Shown: positions 44,095 to 49,158 of the stretch, piece after piece | Layout: each line of letters opens with the position of its first letter | Position numbering within the stretch: the first letter of the stretch is position 1 | Source: CAYZJV01 sp964482325 | Lineage (GTDB): Bacteria > Spirochaetota > Spirochaetia > Sphaerochaetales > Sphaerochaetaceae | Length of the DNA stretch: 49,158 bases | Assembly (NCBI GenBank): GCA_964482325.1 | Contig: CAYZXD010000018.1 | Span: 1 to 49,158 of the forward strand | Direction: 5' to 3' | Translations under genes and position numbers: made by a program | The notes under the pieces: model-generated | The model's database searches: none | The model's input: the letters and a program-made list of their open reading frames with translations, nothing else | Told to the model about the DNA's origin: nothing

Positions 44095-44877
44095 TCACGT
44101 ACCGAGATAGGCTTCCTTCACTTTTTCATTTACCAGCAAGTCCGCACTTCGATCTTCGAGCACTATTCGACCGTTCTCCATCACATACCCCTGTTTAGAA
44201 GCCTTCAAGGCCATAAGGGCATTTTGTTCCACCAGGAACACCGTGACATTCTCTTCTCGGTTGATAATTGCAATCTTTTCAAAGATATCCTGAATAATGA
44301 GCGGAGCAAGACCCAACCCCGGTTCATCGAGAAGCAGCAGCTTGGGAGAACTCATAAGAGCTCGTGCAATGGCCATCATCTGCTGCTCACCACCACTCAG
44401 TGATCGAGTTTTTTGCTTTCTCCGTGCGCCGAGAATGGGAAAGAAATCGTACATTTCTTCTTTTTTCCGCATAATCTGCTGCTCATCACGAACGAGAAAA
44501 GCTCCCATATCCAGATTCTCTTCCACGGTCATGTCAGCAAAAACGCGTCTGCCTTCCGGGACCAGGGCAACACCCCGTCCGGCAATCTCATCAGTTCGCA
44601 GTGAATTTGCATTCCCCCGATTACTGGGAAGAAAGGAGAAGCGTTTTTTATCAGTGTGTTTTCCTGCCTGGGCAATGATCTCATTCTGGTAGGTGATCGA
44701 ACCGGTATTAATTGGTTCCAGGCCGACAATAGCCTTGAGCAAGGTGCTTTTCCCCGCACCATTAGCTCCAATGAGACATACCACATCACCCTCTTCAACC
44801 CGGATACTGACCTCTTTCAGTGCCTTGATATTTCCATATGAGACACTGATGGAATCTATCGACAATAGTTCACTCAT
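44095..44877 (-). CDS. livF: Branched-chain amino acid ABC transporter ATPase LivF
   Basis: Second ATPase of the LIV importer, 260 residues. Walker A is GANGAGKS (37-44), signature LSGGEQQ and Walker B LLLLDEPGLGLAP. Most LivF proteins have about 235 residues. Here an insert of roughly 20-25 residues (about 70-93, AGKHTDKKRF onward) lies between the Walker A strand and the RGVALVPEGRRVF segment. The start overlaps the livG stop by four bases (ATGA). Last gene of livKHMGF. Confidence 0.94.
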   Translation of the reverse strand: MSELLSIDSISVSYGNIKALKEVSIRVEEGDVVCLIGANGAGKSTLLKAIVGLEPINTGSITYQNEIIAQAGKHTDKKRFSFLPSNRGNANSLRTDEIAGRGVALVPEGRRVFADMTVEENLDMGAFLVRDEQQIMRKKEEMYDFFPILGARRKQKTRSLSGGEQQMMAIARALMSSPKLLLLDEPGLGLAPLIIQDIFEKIAIINREENVTVFLVEQNALMALKASKQGYVMENGRIVLEDRSADLLVNEKVKEAYLGT

Positions 44878-45653
44878 GCTTCTTCCTTCCCCAGATAGGC
44901 CTCGATGACGCTCGGATTGTTCCTGATTTCAGACGGTGTCCCCTGAGCAATATTCTTACCATAGTTGAGTACGGTAATCGTATCACAGATATTCATGACC
45001 AGCTTCATATCATGCTCAATAAGTACTACGGTAATGCCAAGGTCTCTGATCCGTCTGATGGTCCGCATCAGGGTATCAGTTTCCATCGGGTTCATTCCCG
45101 CAGCAGGTTCATCAAGAAAGAGAATGGTCGGATTGGTAGCCATCGCCCGGGCTATTTCCAGCTCCCGCTGATGACCGTACGGCAGATTCTTTGCCAGTTC
45201 GTGAGCAAGTGGGATAAGGTTGAAGAAATCAAGCCATTTCATCGCCTGTTCATGCAATTGATCATATTCCTGTTCAACTTGCAGATAGCTGCGGATGATG
45301 GCACCGAAACGTCCGGCAACCGGACTTTTTCCCGTTGAGAAATGGAGTCCGACCATTACGTTTTCTAAAACAGACAGCTCCTTGAAGAGTCGGATATTCT
45401 GAAAGGTACGTGCAATACCCATCCGACAAATCCGGTTGGCACTCTTCTTCGTAATATTCACCCCGTTAAAATGTACCTGTCCGGCGGTCGGGGTGTCCAA
45501 CCCGGTCATGTTATTGAACAGTGTGGTCTTGCCTGCTCCGTTCGGTCCTATCAGTCCGGTAATCAACCCTTCTCTGACCTGGAAATCGACTTCACTTACT
45601 GCAACAACTCCTCCATAGGCACGTGTCAGCTTTGTGGTTTCAAGCAGGATCAT
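44874..45653 (-). CDS. livG: Branched-chain amino acid ABC transporter ATPase LivG
   Basis: First ATPase of the LIV importer, 259 residues. Walker A is GPNGAGKT, the signature is the LivG-type LPYGHQRELEIARA rather than LSGGQ, and the Walker B is TILFLDEPAAGMNP. GGAGG lies six bases before the ATG, and the gene overlaps both neighbours by four bases. It works with LivF on the cytoplasmic face of LivHM. Confidence 0.95.
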   Translation of the reverse strand: MILLETTKLTRAYGGVVAVSEVDFQVREGLITGLIGPNGAGKTTLFNNMTGLDTPTAGQVHFNGVNITKKSANRICRMGIARTFQNIRLFKELSVLENVMVGLHFSTGKSPVAGRFGAIIRSYLQVEQEYDQLHEQAMKWLDFFNLIPLAHELAKNLPYGHQRELEIARAMATNPTILFLDEPAAGMNPMETDTLMRTIRRIRDLGITVVLIEHDMKLVMNICDTITVLNYGKNIAQGTPSEIRNNPSVIEAYLGKEEA

Positions 45654-46564
45654 GAACGGCCTCCTCTTCTGAGATGGCGACGTGGTGCACTCCGTTGCTC
45701 ACGGCCAAGAATCCCCTGTGGTCTCCAGATCATCATAACCACCAGAATCAGACCGAAGAGAACCTGCTTGAACTGTGGTGGAATCACATTTGAAAGCCCC
45801 ACAAGCTGCGGGAAATAGGAGATAAACTGGATAATAAAAGCTCCAAGAATAACAGCTTTGAAATTGCCCATACCACCAAGTACGACCATACAGAGCACCA
45901 TAATAGATACCATGAAGGTAAAGACTCCTGGAGTGACCGATAATATGAACGCAGCCTGAAGGCTCCCAGCTACTCCGGCAACTGCAGCTCCCAATATGAA
46001 AGCCCACACCTTGTAACTCGTGGTATTGATTCCCATGGAGGATGCGGCAATTTCATCTTCACGAATAGCTTCAAGAGCACGTCCGATTCTCGATTTTGCC
46101 AACCGCTCATACAGCAGATATGCAACTAACACGATGATCCATACCATGACGATGAATCCCCATTTGGTAAAAGGATTGATCTTGATACCGAATAAAGTCG
46201 CCATAGGGATGCTGCGGATTCCCATGGGACCATTGGTTACGCTGTCCCAGTTATTCAAAATATTACGTACAATCTCACCGAATCCCAATGTGGCAATGGC
46301 AAGATAATCACCTTTCAGTCGTAAGGTAGGCAGTCCGATGAGTAGACCAAACACTGCAGAAAGCAGTGCTGCGGCCGGTATCGTCAGCCAGAACCCCCAC
46401 CCGTACGTAACAGATAGAACTGCAGTTGCATAACTACCGATAGCGAAGAATCCTGCCTGCGTCAACGAAAGCAGCCCTACGTATCCGGTGATGAGATTTT
46501 GACCGATGGACATCAGAGAATAGATACCAGTGTATATCAGAATCAACAGGATAAAGTTTACCAT
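45650..46564 (-). CDS. livM: Branched-chain amino acid ABC transporter permease LivM
   Basis: Inner-membrane permease, 304 residues, about nine to ten helices. It has the LivM features GYVGLLSLTQAGFFAIGSY, LPTLRLKGDYLAIATLGFGEI and the ATPase-contact region ALEAIREDEIAASSMGIN. The ATG shares one base with the livH stop (TAATG), so translation is coupled. It pairs with LivH. The C-terminus ends in a basic, Arg-rich stretch. Confidence 0.94.
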   Translation of the reverse strand: MVNFILLILIYTGIYSLMSIGQNLITGYVGLLSLTQAGFFAIGSYATAVLSVTYGWGFWLTIPAAALLSAVFGLLIGLPTLRLKGDYLAIATLGFGEIVRNILNNWDSVTNGPMGIRSIPMATLFGIKINPFTKWGFIVMVWIIVLVAYLLYERLAKSRIGRALEAIREDEIAASSMGINTTSYKVWAFILGAAVAGVAGSLQAAFILSVTPGVFTFMVSIMVLCMVVLGGMGNFKAVILGAFIIQFISYFPQLVGLSNVIPPQFKQVLFGLILVVMMIWRPQGILGREQRSAPRRHLRRGGRS

Positions 46565-47481
46565 TACACCTTCTCCTTCTCTGCCTTGCCAAGCAGTCCC
46601 TCAGGTTTCACCAAGAGAATGATGATGAGCGCAACGAATGCAATCGTATCACGCAAACCATAGGGAATACCGAGCAGTGCGACACCAAAAGTTTCGAGCA
46701 GACCAAGGAGTATCCCTCCCAGCATAGCTCCTGAAATGTTGCCGATACCTCCAACAACAGCTGCAACAAAGGCTTTCAAACCAGTCATGGTTCCCATTGA
46801 CGGATACACTTTGATTTCCAGTGCAATAAGAAATCCCGCGGTTGCTGCAAGCGCAGAACCGATGGCAAAGGTAATGGAAATGATTCTGTCGGCTTTGATT
46901 CCCATAAGCTTTGCTGTGTCCTGATCCAGACTGGTAGCACGCATAGCTTTACCTATTCTGCTTCTATCAACAAAGAGTTTCAAAGCGATCATGGTGATCA
47001 CAACTACTGCAAGAATCAGAATCTGGTGCGGTGTAATCGATACATCACCGATATGAAGTGGCGTGTTGTCAAATGGGTAATCAAGTTTCCGTGAACGGGT
47101 GCCCCACATCCATGCTGCCATGTTACTCAAAATAAAAGAAACTCCGATTGCGGAAAGCAATGGAGCAAGCCGGGTAGCTTTACGTAATGGCTTGTACGCA
47201 ACTCGTTCAATGATCATACCGAGACCTGCACTGAAAATCATACCGGCAAGCATGGCAATGAAGAAAGCGACTATCGTCCAGGCCCCCATTGTCTGTCCTC
47301 GGATAGCATTGTACATAAACAGACCGATGTAGGAACCGATCATCAGTATGTCACCATGAGCAAAATTGATGAATTTGAGAATGCCATACACCATGGTATA
47401 CCCGAGCGCAATGAGCGCATAGATTCCCCCTAGCGTCATACCATTCATCAGATGTTGAAAAAATTCAGCGATAGATCCCAC
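46564..47481 (-). CDS. livH: Branched-chain amino acid ABC transporter permease LivH
   Basis: Inner-membrane permease, 305 residues, with the LivH opening GGIYALIALGYTMVYGILKFINFAHG and the coupling loop MRATSLDQDTAKLMGI. The start is GTG with AAGGAG eight bases upstream. A twelve-base-pair hairpin in the livK-livH spacer lies about ten bases before that ribosome binding site. It partners LivM and should be transcribed with livK but perhaps at a lower level. Confidence 0.94.
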   Translation of the reverse strand: MGSIAEFFQHLMNGMTLGGIYALIALGYTMVYGILKFINFAHGDILMIGSYIGLFMYNAIRGQTMGAWTIVAFFIAMLAGMIFSAGLGMIIERVAYKPLRKATRLAPLLSAIGVSFILSNMAAWMWGTRSRKLDYPFDNTPLHIGDVSITPHQILILAVVVITMIALKLFVDRSRIGKAMRATSLDQDTAKLMGIKADRIISITFAIGSALAATAGFLIALEIKVYPSMGTMTGLKAFVAAVVGGIGNISGAMLGGILLGLLETFGVALLGIPYGLRDTIAFVALIIILLVKPEGLLGKAEKEKV

Positions 47482-47502
47482 AACAGGCTCTCCTTAATGA
47501 GT

Positions 47503-47530
47503 CAGACCTCCGCGACAACGCGGAGGTCTG
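47503..47530 (-). other. Perfect 12-bp hairpin between livK and livH
   Basis: CAGACCTCCGCG and CGCGGAGGTCTG pair without mismatch around a four-base loop. No T-run follows on the minus strand, so it is not a standard terminator. It may protect the livK 3' end or mark a processing site, raising binding-protein output over the permeases. Confidence 0.75.
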
Positions 47531-47631
47531 CGTGTCGACCTTGCTACAGTAGCATATGATCAGTCGACAATGCAATAAACTCGGTACAACGACATCACAT
47601 TACCCGAAATCGCTGTACCGTGCAGGATAAC

Positions 47632-48810
47632 CTACTCAACCTCAATCAGTTCGCCGTCAACAACGGTATATGCACCAAGATACTTTGGAGTGGTTCCCTC
47701 GACCTCGTATACACCCTGATATGCTACCAGGTCACCATTTTCAGCAAAGTTAATTGTTCCAGTCACCCCTGGGAAGTCCTTAGTTGCTGCGAATGCGTCA
47801 CGAACATCCTTCCGATCAAATTTACCGGTTTCTGCATAGACCTCTTCAAGAGCATCAAACAGGATGTATGCTGCATCATATGCATTGGTGGCAAATGAAT
47901 CGGGAGCTCTTCCCCACATCTCGGTATACTTAGCTACGAAATTCTTATATGAATCAGTTTCGCTAACCTGTGTCGGACCAACATAGATCACCCCATCCGT
48001 GTAGGCGCCGGCAAGGTCATAGATCTCGGGATTCGAGAAGCCATCACTTGAAACGAACGGAATAGTGATTCCAAGCTGACTTGCCTGCTCAAGAATCTGA
48101 GCCATTTCCGCAGTGTAGTTAGGGATATAGATGGCATCGGGAGCCGCTGCACGGATCTTAGTCAGCTGGGTCTTGAAATCTTTGTCACCGATCTGTCCAG
48201 TTTCAGCAATAGTCACTACCCCACCACGACTTTCAAAGCTTGCCTTGGTTCCTTCATACAGACCCTGGCTGTAGTCGTTCTTGATATAAAGAACACCAAG
48301 TTCACGAACACCCAGTTTCTCATAGAAGTAGTGGCCAGAAACATCACCCTGGAGACCATCACTAGCAACAGTACGGAATACATAATCACCAGTATTGGTA
48401 ATATCCTTGTGCGTACCGGAAGGAGTAACCATGGTGATTCCTTCAGCCTGAACACGTTCGCCAACAGCGAATGATACACCGGTGAATACAGGACCGATGA
48501 GCGCAACTATCTTATCGGAACTTGCAAGCTTTTCAATACCGGCAAGTCCTTTCTGCGGATCGCCTTCAGAATCCTCGATGATCAGCTCTACGGAAATCTT
48601 TCCTGCAATACCGCCGGTGGCATTCTTCTCTTCAAGAGCAACGAGAGCCCCCTTAGAGATCAAATCTCCGTAGTTGGCATAGTCGCCAGTCATGGGACCA
48701 ATGAAACCGATTTTCACAGCAGAAGTAGCCGTCTCCTGATCTCCTGCTGCAAACAACGCCATAGTGCTGACCAAGGCGATTATCATGCATACTGTAAGAA
48801 ATTTCTTCAT
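47632..48810 (-). CDS. livK: Branched-chain amino acid ABC transporter binding protein
   Basis: Periplasmic binding protein of the LIV/Leu-Ile-Val family, 392 residues. A cleavable signal peptide (MKKFLTVCMIIALVSTMALFAA) has no lipobox, so the mature protein is probably soluble, starting near residue 23. The family opening VKIGFIGPMTGDYANYG and the ALIGPVFTG, GTHKDITNTGDYVFR and YIPNYTAEMAQ regions are present. AGGAGG lies five bases before the ATG. First gene of livKHMGF, separated from livH by 150 bases with a stable hairpin. Ligand is probably leucine, isoleucine or valine, though relatives bind other amino acids or amides. Confidence 0.94.
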   Translation of the reverse strand: MKKFLTVCMIIALVSTMALFAAGDQETATSAVKIGFIGPMTGDYANYGDLISKGALVALEEKNATGGIAGKISVELIIEDSEGDPQKGLAGIEKLASSDKIVALIGPVFTGVSFAVGERVQAEGITMVTPSGTHKDITNTGDYVFRTVASDGLQGDVSGHYFYEKLGVRELGVLYIKNDYSQGLYEGTKASFESRGGVVTIAETGQIGDKDFKTQLTKIRAAAPDAIYIPNYTAEMAQILEQASQLGITIPFVSSDGFSNPEIYDLAGAYTDGVIYVGPTQVSETDSYKNFVAKYTEMWGRAPDSFATNAYDAAYILFDALEEVYAETGKFDRKDVRDAFAATKDFPGVTGTINFAENGDLVAYQGVYEVEGTTPKYLGAYTVVDGELIEVE

Positions 48811-48825
48811 ACATACCTCCTGTAT

Positions 48826-48882
48826 GGTTGCTCAGTTGCCAACCGCTGATTTCCTCCCCGGAACGTCAATAGTCGAGCAACT
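48826..48882 (-). promoter_or_regulatory. livK leader with alternative pairings
   Basis: In the leader, GTTGCTC (minus strand of 48875-48881) can pair with GAGCAAC (48827-48833). The overlapping AGTTGC (48877-48882) can instead pair with GCAACT (48834-48839). GGTTG (48840-48844) and CAACC (48826-48830) form a third, short stem. The structures are mutually exclusive. No known riboswitch is recognised. Confidence 0.35.
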
Positions 48883-48900
48883 AAGTAAAGTTAAACGAAT

Positions 48901-48929
48901 TATATACATAATTCAGTATAATTATTCAA
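48901..48929 (-). promoter_or_regulatory. Probable sigma-70 promoter of the liv operon
   Basis: On the minus strand TTGAAT is followed after 17 bases by TATATA, or after 19 bases by TATAAT (48899-48904). The predicted transcript has a leader of about 80 bases before livK. Confidence 0.5.
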
Positions 48930-49158
48930 CACTCTTTCATCTCTATTGCAAAAAATTCATCTGAATCATGAAGATATAATAAAATTATACCTTCGTATAG
49001 CACAAACGGGCTTTCCGGGAGGTATCGGATAGTGTATGAATACCTGCTTGTTCTTCCTTTTCCCGGTTTCATCTCGAGAATTGTTGGCAGACAGCATGCG
49101 GGTCAACGCGCAGCTTGCACTCCTATTTCTGGTATGAGGCCCCTCAGGATATTACAAA
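48930..49158. other. Gene-free end of the window
   Basis: About 230 bases upstream of the liv promoter. Short open stretches of 33 to 60 codons exist on both strands, but none has a ribosome binding site or a recognisable product. I see no tRNA, terminator or repeat here. The upstream neighbour gene is probably beyond the window. Confidence 0.4.

Noticed and set aside
49085..49100. TGGCAG-N5-ATGCG on the plus strand near the window end
   Set aside because: Spacing fits a -24/-12 element, but the -12 is poor, no gene start follows within the window and no enhancer palindrome is present.

Overview
This window looks like a chromosomal segment of an anaerobic, fermentative spirochaete (order Spirochaetales, perhaps Sphaerochaetaceae or a free-living Spirochaeta relative). 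That is inferred from the gene set: type III glutamine synthetase, FabV as enoyl reductase, a DUF4954 protein, a long-form serine hydroxymethyltransferase, GTP-type PEP carboxykinase and a hybrid-cluster protein. Nothing here gives species certainty. I see no rRNA, tRNA, CRISPR array, prophage or insertion sequence. The window is densely coding and most genes belong to housekeeping or nutrient-uptake operons.

Layout. 1-4.5 kb: hcp, a Na/Ca antiporter-family protein and an Orn/Lys/Arg decarboxylase. 4.5-16.1 kb: a nitrogen-assimilation block on the minus strand, made of an enhancer-binding activator, amtB-glnK, and glnA(type III)-gltB-gltD. Both operons have near-consensus sigma-54 promoters. 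Each is preceded by a pair of palindromes (CCTACA-N4-TGTAGG) about 30 bp apart, the likely binding sites of the adjacent activator. The PII protein lacks the Tyr that GlnD uridylylates. 16.2-22.6 kb: a YbjQ-family gene with a small membrane partner, a lipoprotein, pckG, a Na/Pi cotransporter and a radical-SAM protein of the family linked to uracil-DNA glycosylase-like proteins. 22.7-28.4 kb: a compact fatty-acid operon fabH-D-G-F-Z-V with a strong promoter overlapped by a 14-bp perfect palindrome. 28.5-34 kb: an unknown protein coupled to a DUF4954 protein, azlCD and trpS.

34-49 kb: putP; a decayed mscL gene (in-frame stop plus loss of its middle) directly in front of an SDR oxidoreductase; a hydantoinase/dihydropyrimidinase; a beta-barrel-like exported protein; glyA-gcvH divergent from an NSS-family symporter; infA; Smr and CBS-ACT genes; and a complete livKHMGF branched-chain amino acid ABC transporter with a 12-bp perfect hairpin between livK and livH.

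Together the genes describe an organism that takes up ammonium, amino acids (LIV, PutP, NSS) and phosphate, and exports branched-chain amino acids (AzlCD). It assimilates ammonium by GS-GOGAT under sigma-54 control and makes fatty acids by FASII with FabV. The best candidates for new biology are the sigma-54 regulon with its unusual paired operator and non-uridylylatable PII, and the uncharacterised DUF4954/379-residue pair. The mscL relic is a clear gene-decay event. Start codons were reassigned where a Shine-Dalgarno sequence or a coupled stop decided them; all motif positions are hand counts.
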